Shown piece after piece: positions 12,396 through 25,505 of a DNA stretch of 64,000 nt. The DNA lies in the NCBI RefSeq assembly GCF_051020985.1, contig NC_135010.1, positions 13,514,001 to 13,578,000 on the forward strand. The letters are read 5' to 3'. This DNA is from Nomia melanderi (taxonomy: Eukaryota > Arthropoda > Insecta > Hymenoptera > Halictidae). The notes below the pieces were generated by a model, which saw only the letters and a program-made list of their open reading frames with translations, was not told the origin of the DNA and made no database searches. Made by a program: the position numbers and the translations under genes. Numbering within the stretch: position 1 is the stretch's first letter; the number at the start of each line of letters is the position of its first letter.

Positions 12396-15300
12396 TTCGA
12401 GGCTCTCTCGTTATATCTCGGGGACTAACGAAGCGAATGAGCTACGATGTCGCAACCGAGTTCACCGATTCCTCCGGAGCACGTCGATCAGACGGTCGGG
12501 GTGGATTTTTCAGGGGTTGCGGGAATACGCGAATTTCCTGCGCGGCCTCGCCAGCGTGCCGTGGTTGCGGAGGTCGAGGGGAGCGGGTCTCCTTCGAGGA
12601 AACGTCAAGCGAGACGTTGAAACGGCTCGGGGTGGTGTTCCGGCGAGGGAAAGGACTCGGCGCGACTTGGCAGATGGCTCCCGAGCAGCGAGAGGCTGTC
12701 GCGCTCCGCGGAGTGACGTCGAAAAAGAAACGAGCGGCTGCTCCGGGAACGGAGAAGGAAAACCACGCCGGTTATCAGGTCTCCTCCGAGCCCCGACGCG
12801 GCTCGGCGGGCAACCCGCTTCGGCCACGGACACGGGCGACGCGCGTACGTGTGCACGCACGACACTGTAAAATTACCGCGTCAAAAACAATTACGTTACA
12901 GGCGAACAGTTCGCGCTACCCGTCCTCCAGACAATGAAGATAACCAGCCACCCGTCGTCGCTCCCCCTCGGAATGTTTCGCGTGCTCTTTCCGCCCCCCG
13001 AACCACGTCCGCCGAGGTTCCCTCCGTTTCGACGCTCTAAGCTCGTCCGATCGGGAAGCGATCCACGGCCGATCGTAAAAATTACAACGACCGTTGAACA
13101 GCGGAGTGGTCAGTTCCGCGTTGCGAACCCGGGTAATTGCGACGGCGGATCATGAGAGACAATAAAGCGCGTTAATGAACGTTAAACGGTAGCTGGGATT
13201 CGTCGGGAAATATTGGAGAAAAACCGTCCCTTTACGGTGTATCGTGCAATTATCGGCCGGTATTGAGTGTCGACGCGGCGCGAGGTGTGCGCTGTGCGTG
13301 GCGCGGCGCGGCGCGGCGGCTGGGCGGCGCGACGCGTCAAATATTCGCGAGTACGTCGATGCCGGGCGAGTGAGAGCAGGGTGCTCGATAATATCAACGA
13401 TGTTGGCTCGCTCGTGGGGCGGAATCAGCTGAACGGGGACAGGGGATAGGCGGTGGTGCACCGTTGTCGAGTGGAAAGGGGTCCAATCAATCAGCCGCAA
13501 ATCAGTATGCACGGCACGTTCTCCTAATGCCGCCACTCTTTCATCATATTCATTTGATCGCGACCCCCTCGGCTTGTGCACGCAATCGTTAATGGCGCTG
13601 TTTAAAGATCGCCACCGATCGATGACGAAACCCTGCGCATCCGTCGGGGAGGAGTTCGTTCCCGAATATACGTATTTCCGCGTGAGCGTCTCCCGGTTAA
13701 GGTATTATTACATCTATAAGCTAATTATGTTGAATAACCGGTAATCGATCGAATAGATACCACGGATGAGCCAGGTAATATCCATAGCTACGTTAGATCT
13801 ACCAGTTAAATAATAGAGAGACGAGTCGAGCGATGAACGAAGAGTTCCGACGAACGGCTCGAGTTAATTCGAAGATTCGAAGCGATCGGCTAATCCGGCT
13901 GGTGTTTGAAACTGTTTCCACCGAGTTCAACGGCGATCTCCGGCCGCGGGGGCGGTGTCGCGCGGTTCGCAGCCGGTCGGGTCGTTTTTCGAGTGTGTTT
14001 TTCGATGGAAAGAGGACGACCGGCCGTTGTCGTTCGTCGCGAAGCGTTAAACAGATTACGGACAACAGACGGCGCGTTGCCAGAAGGCAAATACGTCTTT
14101 GGCTCCGACTGGCACGAGATCGAGATGGCAGCAGGCGGAGAACCGGGCAAATACGTAATCCGGATTACGGTGGATCCGCTTAGCTTACCGGACACTTGCG
14201 CGCGGTGGAACGATACGGCGCCGATACCGGTGTGCCCCGCTTTTCCCTCCCGCCGCGTCCCCCCCCCCCCCCCCCGAGCGTTATCCTTTCACGGGCTCGA
14301 AGAACTTTTTAAGAGGATTGCTCACCTAAGCCTTAATATTTTTAACGAGCGGTTCTCTCTCGATCGATCGGCTATCGCGACAAGAAAACTTCTCCGCCCG
14401 AAAATTTACCTGGACGTAATCCCCGCGCGGGAAACCGTCGCGCGATCGGCGACGACAATCTTGCTGGATCCGCAGATAGCGAGAAGGAAGTCGGTTCTTC
14501 GGTGATCTTTGTGAAACGATGGACGCGAGGAGGATGAGACCAGGTTCGTCGAGGAAGAGGAACGGATGGCTAATTATTCCGACGACGTCGTCATTCGCGT
14601 GTACGTAATTGTGTTAAACAGAGGCGGACAAATGCGAGAGATTAGTAATTCAGCGGATTCCGGCGTCGCGGAACCGCGATGAAAACGAGCCCGGGATCGG
14701 CAACGAGCCGCCGTAACTAACCACAGGAAGAATAACTGCGAGCCGCCGCATTGAGGAGAATCATCGAGGCGTAAGTCGCAGGAAGCAAATAGAAAATGAG
14801 CGAAGCGGAGGCGGAGGATCGAGGAGAGAGGGGTAGGTCCAATTTAAGCCGAGCCCACAGCGCAAAAATGCTTCCGAAGGCTCCCGGCTCTGGCTCCGGC
14901 TCGGTTCATTAAGTGGAACCCAATAGCGGTTGTTTGCGTTGCCAGACAGCGAATCCGTCGCAAATTGAATGCCATATTGCATACGTTCCGCCCATGGTTC
15001 GTGCAGAAACCCGCGTTGCCGTGGCTTCGGGGATCCGTCGTAAACGCTCGCCGCCCTATTATGCTGCCAATTTAGAGAAAATTAACGGATTTACCATCCG
15101 AACGAAAGAAAGTAAACGGATAGCGTACCGAAACGGTCGATCGCCGGCGAATAGAATGACAGAAAAGAATTTCCCGATACAACGTCGAAACAAAGCGGCG
15201 AGTAATGTCGGCGATCATTCCCCGCGTCAGGGTGCTTTTACAGCCGAGCCGCGATGAAGGTTGATAGGTCGTCTATCAGGGTCGCGGACATTCCTTTCTT

Positions 15301-18300
15301 CGCGTTTATAATAGAGCCGCGATGGTTGCATGCTGGCTGAACAACAATTATTATCTTCAAGCTGCGCGAAGTACAGCGAAGAAGTAAGAATTCACGAGGC
15401 TCGCATCGTTGCCCAACGAACCGGATCGTTCCATCGTTTCTACGTAAACGCCTCCATTATAAAACAAAAGCGTGTATCTCTACGCTTCGCTCTCATCGCC
15501 GCTCCGATCGAGTACCGCGGCTCTGCCCTTACGTGTATGTGGGACGCATACATACGTACATACGCACGCGTGATACGTATCCCCGGAAAATGGAGGACGG
15601 ATATCACCGCTGTACGAAGCACAGTTAAAACACAATTACCCGCGCACCCCCGTGCATCAACCCCAGGACAGACCGCGGCCGCACCGCGCTGTCAAAATAG
15701 ATAACGTTCGGGGTAAGTCACCCCGAAGTTAAAACCCGTCCGTCCCGTCCCTGAGAGAGCGACAAAGCCGGAGCTACAGGGCCATTCTCCACTTTGGGTT
15801 AACGTCGACAAAGGGTGTGCGCGAGCGGCGCGGGGGGTAACGAGAGGGGTGGCGCGCGGTGGATACGGGAGGACCATGATACGCCCCGCGTGCGCGTCTT
15901 GCCGCTCGTGGACGGAGTCAGGGGTTGATATTGCCTCTGTCGGGGGTGGCGGTGACGTCACGGCTGATTAACATAAACGATTCGAACGGGCATCCGTTGC
16001 CCGGATCAACGGCGTCGCTTCCCCCGCGATTACTTCTGCCGGAGATTTTCTTCGCGCCGGTCTGCGACGTTCAACGTTCACTGCTGCGTTAGCCGGTGAC
16101 CGCTCCCGAATTGCCCCGGGGAATTGGAACGTGAACGGAAATATTTAATTGGGTAAGTGACAAGATTACAGTGTAAAGCAAGAACCGTGTTTCCATTAAT
16201 TGTTCGTTGTTGTCTCCGGTACAAATGGAATATACACGAGGCACTCGGGATTCGCAACGGCAATCGACGCGTCGATCGTTCGTCGTTCCATTCCGAGCGA
16301 CTTGTAAGTCGACGAACGGAAGAAACGTTAAGGGTAACTCTCGGCGCTAGTCGATTAGGGCGAATTTAGCAAGATCCTACGTAGCGATCCGAACTTTCCA
16401 GCGCACGTGCGCAATTTCGAACGAATTTCGACAATGGGGTGAGGCCTTTACGATCGCGGGGGGTCGTCGGTAGCGGCAACCCTTTTATTACGAGGCCGGA
16501 TGACTATAACTATTTGACGTGACGACATTAGCGGACCTTGTTGGTTCGCCGTTACCATTATTATTCTATAAATGGCCGCGGCAGACTGAGATACGGATTA
16601 CGGGACACGAGTTGCATACTCATTACGCTCGAGTTTCGTGCGTTTCGCTCGTCCGATTTCGCGTCGCCTCTTCCTTTTTCCCTCTTTCTTTCTTTTTTCT
16701 TTTCGGTGCCCCGCTGTCCCGCGGGATAGGAGCGACGCGGCCGGGACTTCCTCGTCCCTTTCCCGGAGTTTACGAGCCGCCGCTACGACTTCCTCGTGAC
16801 GCTCCGATGCCGGAACGACGGCTAAACGAATTATGCAGCTATTCTTTACTGCCTCCTCTTTCGGCGAGCGTCGTCGGCCGCGATTTACACGCGCAAACAC
16901 CGTCGTTCGCGGTGCGGCGCGGCCGCGTTCACGGATCATTTACATCGTTTCGCGCGGCTCGCCGGATCGGCGACGAGCACCCGTGAATCGGTTCCCACGG
17001 CTCGTAAAAACCGAATGTCATCGTTAAACTGGGCCAATAAGCAACACCGACGGATCCCGGTAAGACCCCGTTATCGCTCGTTCCGCGTGCACCGAGCTGC
17101 GTTCCCGGCAGCTTTCTCCGTACCTAAACACCTTTTACCGCCCGCGCTGAATGTCGCCGCCGCCTGTCGGTCGGGTGGTCGCGTCCCGAGAATAACTTCG
17201 ACGGGAACGAACGCGGAACACGTTCCCGAAATTCGGCTATTTTCCCCGGGCGCCGAGGGTTTCCGTCGCTGGAATCCGGCTCCCGCTCGGCGGAGAGGCG
17301 GCCGGGCTAGGCACGAAAGCCCTGCGAAGGTACTCGCGCGGCCGGGAATCGGGTTGCGAGGAACACGCGTACCGGGACTGTCGTATCGAAGCATCGCGGG
17401 GATCCCATGCATTCCGCGATCTTGCATTACAATTGCTAATAAACGCCCTCTCCAGGCCCTCTCTCCTCGTTCTACCGGTTCCACCTCCGAGTTCGCCGCT
17501 TATACCAGAACTCGGGGGGCTACGTGCTTCTGTCTGCCGCCCGTTCTTTGCCTCCCCGCGCAGCCAGCCCTCCTCCGCCTCCTTCTCCCGATCGCCTGCT
17601 CTCCACCTCGCTCCTCGCCTCTTCCTCCCCGTGCCTCCTGTTGCAGGCGTTCGCCGCGTAACCGCAACCACGGAATCCGGGAGAGTGTACCGTCGTGAGA
17701 GGAGTACCGAGAGTGCGGGCACCGCGAGAACGATTCGCCTCCGGAGAAAGGGAAAGAATCGGGCATCGTTGCGCGGGCGGAGAGACCCGCCGAGTGAGAG
17801 GCAGCGAGACATGGGTGTCCAGAGAGAGAAGGGAGAGAGAGAAAGAGAGAGAGAGAGTGAGTTGGACGAGGAACGACAGAAGGAGGAGGGCAAGAGGAAA
17901 CGGGTTCGTCCGGGGAAAACTTTGTCTCATTCATACTTTTGCATTTGAAAGCGGTAATTTATGCGCGCGTCGAAGTGAAACGGAATGCAACGGAGAGTCC
18001 GCGCGGTGGCGGATGGAGGAGGAAAGGAGACGGCGAACGAACGGACCGCCGCGCGAGAGAGAGGCCTACGGAGGCCCGGTAAAGGGGGAGAAGACGGAGA
18101 AAGGGGAACAAACGTCGCCATTATAATAGATACGTTAGCATGCAAACGCTGTCCTTTATACGCTTTGCCAGTCCGCGGTAGTGGTGGCGATCTCTCAGGT
18201 GCGTGAACACCGGTGCCTGGCGGACCTGCGGGAACCTCTCGTTATCGAGCAATCGGTGGATCGTTCGATCGAGAATCTCTCTCGCAGTCTCGAGACCACC

Positions 18301-18323
18301 TCGTCGCGAGGACACCGCGGAAA
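12396..18323. other. Gene-free interval
   Basis: No recognisable gene. It contains a 17-base C run (14259-14275), a short GA tract near 17837-17859, and several mid-GC patches (for example 14890-15250) that could be conserved noncoding sequence. Single donor-like sites occur (15716, 16155) without matching acceptors or convincing frames. Confidence 0.5.
14259..14275. repeat. (C)17 homopolymer
   Basis: Seventeen consecutive C on the plus strand, the longest G/C homopolymer seen here. Its length should be treated as approximate because such runs are prone to sequencing and assembly error. Confidence 0.9.
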
Positions 18324-18626
18324 ATGACGTCGCAGGACCAAGTTGGCACAGATACCGAAGCTCCCGGTGCAGTCTCGCGCGCGGCAAGGAAGGTGGAACA
18401 CGCGTCGCGGAACGAGCGAAATAAATCGTCGATGGATACGTCCCTGGAGGCCCCGCGAGGTGAACTCGGCTCCGATGCGAGAGGGGTACGCGTGTCGGTC
18501 GGACAGGGTTGGCGTCGCGTCGCGTCGCGTCGCGTCGCGTCGCGTCGCGTCGCGTCGGTGTCGGTAGCGGTGTCGGTTGCGATGACGGCAGCGGGAGGGG
18601 AGGAGGATCGGCAGTGCGCGCTGTAG
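18324..18626 (+). CDS. Weak open frame, 100 codons
   Basis: An ATG with a purine-rich context (GAAAATGAC) begins MTSQDQVGTDTEAPG..., a polar N-terminal half of ordinary composition. The frame then reads through the GTCGC pentamer repeat at 18512-18557 as repeated VASRR units. The minus strand is open across the same interval as part of a 446-codon Arg/Ser/Pro-rich frame. A possible donor (GAG then GTGAAC, near 18463) would remove the repeat. No family was recognised. Confidence 0.17.
   Translation: MTSQDQVGTDTEAPGAVSRAARKVEHASRNERNKSSMDTSLEAPRGELGSDARGVRVSVGQGWRRVASRRVASRRVASVSVAVSVAMTAAGGEEDRQCAL
18512..18557. repeat. (GTCGC)9 pentanucleotide repeat
   Basis: Nine near-perfect GTCGC units. 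The repeat generates long artificial Arg/Ser/Val frames on both strands. Confidence 0.95.
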
Positions 18627-18718
18627 AGAGAGGAGAGGGGGCAGAGGCGCGGGTTCGGGACGTTCGAGGGAACGGCGTGCTGCAGCGGGCGAGGGAGGGG
18701 CGGCGGTGGCAGGGGTGT

Positions 18719-18760
18719 AGCTACTTACCATACTCCCAGTATACCAAAGTCCCGCGGCCG
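18719..18760 (-). other. Strong minus-strand splice donor with ATG at exon edge
   Basis: On the minus strand the sequence reads GGGAGTATG then GTAAGTAG, with the first intron base at 18728. This is a near-ideal donor. The last three exon bases are an ATG (18731-18729), so the upstream sequence could be a 5' UTR exon with a start codon at the junction. The exon's left limit is unknown. It lies in the most GC-rich part of the window. Confidence 0.33.
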
Positions 18761-19194
18761 ACTCGCTCCGCGGCAGATAGCAGTCGCTAGCACACCACGC
18801 TTCTCGCCGCCCGCCGCTCGGGGAAACACGAGAGAGCGAGCGGAGAGTTCGGATTCCTCGCCGCGAAAAAAGGGAGGAAATCCTGGCCGCGGCACGTGTG
18901 CGGGCCCCGGGTCCGGCCGCCGGTCGGTCCGCGGTCGGGGGCGGAGGAGGGTCGGGATCTCGCGGCTCACCGTCTAACCGTCGTCGCGGCGCGGTAGCGG
19001 CGGCAAAAGCCGCGGGGAGGGCGCGCGGGGGGCCGCGGAGGAGGAACGAGGATCGAGAACGGAGTGCCGACGACCGCGACGACGACCGCGACCGGTGAAC
19101 GCGACGAGGAGGACGACGCCGAGGCACGGTGGTTCCGCGTTTCGTGCGGTTCCGGTCACGTTGGTCACGTGGCCGCCGATCTCTCCCCCTCCAG

Positions 19195-19227
19195 CCGGTC
19201 CGTCGTGAGCCTCCGCGGATACCATAG
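19195..19227 (+). other. Possible 33-base exon
   Basis: A pyrimidine-rich acceptor (CTCTCCCCCTCCAG ending at 19194) is followed 33 bases later by CATAG then GTGAGC at 19228. One frame is closed by TAG; another reads RSVVSLRGYH. The donor could equally end a longer 5' UTR exon. Together with the minus-strand donor at 18728 it points outward from a shared GC-rich patch. Confidence 0.25.
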
Positions 19228-19357
19228 GTGAGCTTTCCTACCGAGGGGTGGGGGCGGGATCCGGACGAGGAGAGAAGAGGGGAGAGGGCGACGGAAACAG
19301 CGTGGAGCACCGCGTGGCAACGGGAGAGGAACGAGGAAGGAAAAGAGGAGGAGGCGA

Positions 19358-19408
19358 ATGTATGACGACGGGAAGGATATTGCGACTCGTCGGTCACGAC
19401 CACGTGGG
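19358..19408 (+). CDS. Candidate first coding exon, 17 codons
   Basis: ATG at 19358, in the purine-rich context GGCGAATGT, opens 17 codons (MYDDGKDIATRRSRPRG) that end in phase 0 at GTAAGT (19409). It follows about 100 bases of GA-rich, UTR-like sequence. No family was recognised and no second exon was found, so it rests on start context and donor quality. Confidence 0.25.
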
Positions 19409-22400
19409 GTAAGTGGACGGGGACACCGAACGCGAATCCGTTTCTTTCCGCGGAGCTGCCCGGGTGGTGGTGTGGTTGCGGTGGCGCTTCCGATCGTACG
19501 AGTTTCGGGGATGACGTTAGATCAACGGGGTACATTGGGTTCGTTGGTTGGACATTACCGTTGGTTGTCGGGACTTTTTGCTTGGAGATCGACGCGTTGC
19601 GATGCTCTCCTATAAATCCTGCCGGCGAGAGATTAAGTCCCGCCCGCGAAATAAGGGGCGAAAAGAGCCGCTATTCCCGCGAATCGAAACGGAAGAAAAC
19701 AAACGAGGAGCCATAGATTACTGCCGGGAGAGGGCAATATGCGAGCCAACGGAAGGCTGTTCCCGAGGCCCTCGAATCATTCGTTGGCAGCGGTTTGCGG
19801 CCGGGTCCTCGGGCGGACTTAAATCGTACGCTTGGCACGTGGGCTAATTGGTCGTATCTCGCGTTAGCCGGCGTGCTTTATCGCGTCATCCGTACACGGC
19901 TGAAAAGAATTCGCGTTCGCCCGTTCCAGCGGCCCGTTTAATGGCCGCGCGTCCTCCGATTTTTCACCTCGCTGCCACGTGGCGTCCGGCCACGTGCTGC
20001 TCCTTCGGCGTCTTTCTTCGCGCGAATATTTCCTCGACGAACCGACACCCGCAGCTACGATCCGCTCCCTGGGAACGAATACCGTGGACATCGCGGTGGC
20101 GAACGGTCGGGTTTCGTCGCGTCGGCGACACGGTTTTTAATTAACCGGAAAAACGGCTTTGCCGGTCGATCGATCGGCGCGCACGTGCGCCCCTGGAAAT
20201 CGATTTTAACGCAAAACCAATCGACGACACCCTGGGCGAGAGAAGAGGATGGGGGGTATAACTTTATCCTCGCTTAATCGCCTTTTCGATAGGTACGAGC
20301 CGATCCCTTTGTTCAGACAATACCTCCACCCTGTCCTCGCTAATGTATGCAGCGTGCCGGCCCCTTCCCTCGGCCTCTAGCCGTTCCCCGCCCCACGGGT
20401 CCCTCGTTTCTCGCGCGCGATGACTCCGGGGGCTCCTGCGGCTCCGCCGTCGTCGCTACCCCGCACGAAAGCCGACCGAGGCGAGGGAGAGACCTCGTCG
20501 TACTCGTTCGCCTTTATTGAATTTTGGGACCGTTCCAGTTGGAACGGAGAGAGAGCTGGCCGAGGGAACGAGAGAGAACCGAAGGGACAGCCGCGCGACC
20601 TCGCGCGGAGAAAGGACAGAGCCCGCTCCGGTGGGTGGAGTGCCGGCCGGAATTAATTCTCATCCCGGTGCATGGCTTTTTACGATATAACTGTGGTTTG
20701 TTAGTCGTTATTCACGGCCCGAATTCAATTCCCTGTGCGCCCCGGGATAGAAATAGCGGCGTGCTCGCAGGGCTTTACTTTTTTCCCCGTCGACGACGAC
20801 GCGAGTCGCGGGTACGACAACTCCGATCGAAAGACACGCGAATCCTCGATGAACTAGAAAACAAAGCACTTCTTCCTGGTCTAAACAAAGTCTGTGCACG
20901 ATGAGAATAAGAAAAAAACTCTTACTGTTTACGATTCAGATAATAACGCGTTCGAATCGACGTTAACCGAGGTCAAACCGAGCCTCGTCGTACCCGCGTC
21001 CAATATACTCGCTGCGGTTCACCGCGAGACAGCTCCCGACCGCGTCGCGCATCCGGAAGCGCGTTATCTCTCCCGCGGGAAGATTAGAGCAGGCGTGGCC
21101 GTGTTACACAATGCCGCAAACTCGAGCTAGAAGCGGATAGAACGGGGAGTGCGCGGAGACGAAGGAAGCGTCAAGACGGGAAAGAAACAGAGCGACCCGG
21201 CGAAAGGAGAAAGGGGATGCCCGAGGACAGCCGGGTTGACAGGACACAATATTGCAATAACTTCAATTACGGCGACACGACGGATCGCAGTGGGGCGGGC
21301 GGATCCGTGCTCCGACACCCCGCGTCGGCCCCGTCCATTTGTGTAGGCGAGTGACACAGACGTCGCGGTCGAATTGGCTGTCGGATCCGAAATGGGGCTA
21401 CCTTTAAACAAGTGCTTCTTAATAAACCATTGACGCGCGAAACCACCCTCGAAAATTTGCCCCTTGGCGGTCTCGCTCGGCCGACATCGCCGCCCTCCCT
21501 GCTGCCGTCGTTCCCGTCGTCGGGGGACGTCTAGTTCTCCGTTACTTCGTTAAACTCGAAAAGCCGGCCGGTTCTTCCGGCGAGAGCGGCCGCGAGCGTA
21601 ACGAAGCGTTATTCCGTTTTTATTTCGGGGGAACGTTCTGGAGCCGAGCCAGACGCGAATAAACTTCGCGCCTCGTCCGCCCTGCCGCGGCTCCGGAACG
21701 GTGAAATACGCTGCCCGTCAGGCGATACGCCATTAATACCGGAAGATTACCCGCCGACGCGACCGTGCGCCCCGTTGGCGAGCCTTTCTGCTCTTCAACC
21801 CCTTCCGCGATCTCTTTCGCAGCCGGCGTCGTCGGAACATCTGTATCCTTCAACCGGAAACTTCGAACACTCTTGTTTAATATTAATCAAACGAGAGTAA
21901 CGTTTCATTGCGATTTATCGAACCCGATTCGATACTCACCGCGGAACTTCTTTCTCGTTTCTCGCCACGGAAGCGAAACCGAGGATGACTTATCGACCGC
22001 TCGCGTTCGAACCGTGGAAAAATCGTACCGAGCCTTTTGCCCCGCGGCTAAGGGTATTCCGATGGGGTGGTCGCACGCACCCCTCTCCGGTCCGACGTCC
22101 CACTCGAAATTTCGCTCTGCTGGCGCTTTTTTCAACATTTATTTGACAGCTGTCGTCCGCAGTGCGTGAGCGTTTACCTATCGCGCTGCGTCCCCGTGCC
22201 ACGAACCGCCGCGCACCCCCTAACGAGGGGCGGCTCGAGACAAATATCGGCCGTCTTCGGCCCGGGAGATTTACGGCCGTTCGCTGGTAATTGCTTTCGC
22301 GTCTTCCGCGGCGCTCCGGCTCGCGTGACCCGCGTTTGTTCTTCCCGGGAATCGGAAGCGAGACGGAGCACGCGGGAAAAAGGCCGACCCCTCCGAGCGG

Positions 22401-23169
22401 CGATACGTCTCGCGTCTTCCGACTTTTATTTCCGTCAGCCTGGGACGCGTTCCTCTCGAGCCTCGCCACGCTCTCGTGTCCCGTCAATCGTACCGCGCGG
22501 CGATAAGGCTCGCCGGGGGTGATCGCGGAAGCGCGATTTGTAGGAAATTCGCGGCCCGTACAACTGTCACGTAACGGTCCGCGCCGATAGGCCCCGTCAC
22601 GCGACCGAGGAAAGTATCAACGACATGGTTGGCTCTCGTTTAATTACCCGGCGAGGCGCGCGGGCTGCGTGGGCGTAATATCTCGGTCCCTCCGTAATCG
22701 GCGCTCGTGCCGCATCGCGAATGGCGTGGCGTACAGCCGCGCACCGACTCCGGCCCGGCACGCGAAAAATAACCGCGAAATAGCGCCGCGACACGACACT
22801 TTTCCACTTTCGTTATCCGCCGCATCGGAACCGCCGCTCTGATATCTTAATTCTCCTCGCGGGAACGATTAAACGCTCGCCGAGCTTTCTCACGGCCACG
22901 TGACCGGCCACGCTTCGATCCCCCGGAGCTTCCCGCCGATTCCCGCGCGAGACCGATTTTCCCCCGCAGCGAGACTCGTTGGCCGCGTTCCGAAACTCGA
23001 TTTTGGCGATGGAGAAACCGGCGTCGACGCGGCCGGATTCCGCGACGCGAACGCTCCGCGCTTTTTCCCCACAATGGACTGCGTTGGAGAAGTGGGTGAC
23101 AGTTTTACAGGAAGTCGGCTTTCTGGAATTGCTATCTGTAAATGTATATGGTCCTCGGAAACGAAGAGA

Positions 23170-23560
23170 TTAATGTAATTTAGTAAACATCAAGAGTTAG
23201 GTATTTTAAGACTACCATTTCTCGCGAAAGAAATTGATTCTCTTCTACAGAATGCTTTGACAACCGTATCTAATATTTTGGCTTCGTTTAGTCTTAAAAT
23301 GTTCGGCATACATTTCTGATTGAACTTTCGCTTGTACAAAAAGTATTGTTTATTATCTACTAGAACAATGACGCTTAACAAGTTGATGAGAATTTTCAGA
23401 ATTCTTTACATTCAACAAGAAACTTTCACGTCCCAAAAGGTCCTGGAATCGATCAAATTCGACTGTACTCAGCATAGTTTTCTTCAGGAGATTATAGAAG
23501 AATCATTCAATGGTATCGAAATAATAATTGTTTAAAAAATACTATTAGAAACTTCATCGC
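23170..23560. other. AT-rich island of unknown origin
   Basis: About 390 bases rich in A and T with no CpG-rich character, flanked on both sides by CpG-rich DNA. Short frames are open on both strands (23190-23381 minus, 23320-23535 plus) but show no family signature. It could be a decayed transposable element or simply older neutral sequence. Confidence 0.4.
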
Positions 23561-24700
23561 GATACCTTGCGTGGACGAAGAATCACAACACAATGTCACC
23601 TATTTTGCCGATGCAGCCCACCGTGCGGCCCGGCCGCGAGGAAAAAAGAGAAAACGACACGAATACGTGTGCGCCGTTGGCGTGCCTCTGTGCGCGAGTG
23701 CCGGAGCCTGTGCGTGTGCCGCGTCGCACCGGGAACGCGGCGTCCGAGCCTGAGAACTTCGTCAATTAGAGGGAACAATTAGTCTCGGCGTGGCCGCGAT
23801 CGAACGCGACTCCGAAGCCGGCGAACCCGCACGAACCGCGCGTCCAACGAGCAATAACGGGCCGATCGGCGGCTGGTCGCCACCGGTTTCGCGTCGCGGC
23901 GGCGGGTTTGATCGCGCGACGTTTCCCGCACCGCGTGTAACGTTTGCGCAAACGTTTTTTCGCCGGTCGTCCGGCATAAATCCCGGCGAGCGGAGAAATA
24001 ATAACTTGCCCGCGCATAACGATCGAGCCCTGGATATACTAACGAGTGACGAAATCGCGGGGTCTCGATGCCGGGGATTTCTCGGTTCAATTAGGAACGG
24101 AAGTCGACGCCGGCCGCGCGCTTTCTTAATTTTCCATCGGAATCCGCGCCGCTTCTTCCCGGCGTTCTCCCGGCGCGGCCTCTCGAACGGTACTCCCCGT
24201 AATAAGCTTTCGTTTCGCCGGTCGATTTGCAATTCAATCTCGCCGGGTCGCGCGAACGACAGCCGGAGTCCCGCAGTTTCAGCGATCCTCGCGCGTCCGC
24301 CGCGGCTCGCTCGAATCCTCAATTACCGGGACACCGACGTCGCGTCTCGCCGATTTTTCTGACGCTACGCGGCGCGTCCGGTAAAAATCGAGGAGAATGT
24401 CGGCGCTCGCGACTGCCTACTTTCCCGAGCCTCTCTCGTTCGACGCTCGTGTTCCTGTCGCCGTTCCCGTTCCCATTCCCGTTCTCGTTCTCGTTCCCGA
24501 GGATTCCTTCGATCAGTCAGCGCCGGACACCGGACTGCCAGCCGATGAAAAACCCGACTGCCTGGCTCGGTCTCGCGTACGTGAGTTACGTGACGCTCGA
24601 TCGACTGTCGATTTATCGCGATCGTACGACGCGTACACCGGCAACCGGATGCGAGATTCGTTCCTGCCGATCCGCGCGACGGACCCACGGACGTTACGTG

Positions 24701-24723
24701 ATGTGACGTGACGTGACGTGACG
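24701..24723. repeat. GTGAC pentamer tandem
   Basis: Four GTGAC units, with related ACGTG units just upstream. The tract repeats the TGACG half-site recognised by CREB/ATF-type bZIP factors, though it may be simple slippage. Confidence 0.75.
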
Positions 24724-25433
24724 CTGCCTCGGATACGGCGCGACGAGACCAGACGAGACGAAGCTACGTAGGAGCAGAGAGGAGAGAAGATCCAGTCGCG
24801 ACGCGAGCTTTTGCCCCCCTGTACTGCACGCTCTTCTTTTCTTCCGTCGCGTTCTCCGGAGCCGGCGGCGATCGGCCACCGATAACCCTGCACGCGAAAT
24901 TCTAATTGTTTTTCCCCCGGGGAACACGTTCTGCACCGCGAAAACCTTCACGGCAAGAACATTACCGGATTTATTCTCTCCTCGTCCGGCTCGCTCGGCG
25001 AGCAAGCTCTTCCCCGTACTCCGGTCCCGGCGCTCGTCTTTCTTCGAGGCTGCTTTGCGTTTCCACGTTTCATCGCGTGTCGCGGCGTTCCCTTCTCCGC
25101 CTACGTTACATTGTTGCGGGGCCTGTTCCTCGTTCCGCCACCGCGCGGCCCCCGACGATAAAGACGGCACGTCTCCCGCGGCCACGCTCTCTGGCTCCGG
25201 GCCGTGGCCAGGAAGCTCGACCGTCCGAACGGACTCGTATCGCAAAAAAGTAGAGGCACGCCTGCAATTTTCGGGACGGTCGCGAAATAATGATGATCTT
25301 TATCCCTAATGAAATTAGTCCTGCTCCTCCGTGGACCGCAGGAATAGACGTCGTACCGTGAAATTACCGTAATAGGCGGCGGGGCTCGTAGATCTGGCCG
25401 CTACACACGAAACCGGGTTCAGCCAGAGGAGAG

Positions 25434-25436
<3 letters not shown>

Positions 25437-25502
<66 letters not shown>
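25437..25502. repeat. (CT)33 microsatellite
   Basis: About 66 bases of pure CT. On the minus strand it is a long GAGA tract, the binding class of GAGA-factor proteins in insects. Confidence 0.97.

Positions 25503-25505
<3 letters not shown>

Larger units (their letters stand above)
19409..25436. other. Gene-free interval
   Basis: No recognisable gene. An AT-rich island at about 23170-23560 stands out sharply from its GC-rich flanks and resembles a decayed insertion, but no terminal repeats were found. GTGAC pentamers occur at 24701-24723. Many overlapping Arg-rich frames are unsupported. Confidence 0.5.

Noticed and set aside
18195..19535. 446-codon minus-strand open frame, the longest in the window
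   Set aside because: Arg/Ser/Pro-rich, reads through the GTCGC repeat and through a strong minus-strand donor, and the plus strand is also open. Composition explains it.
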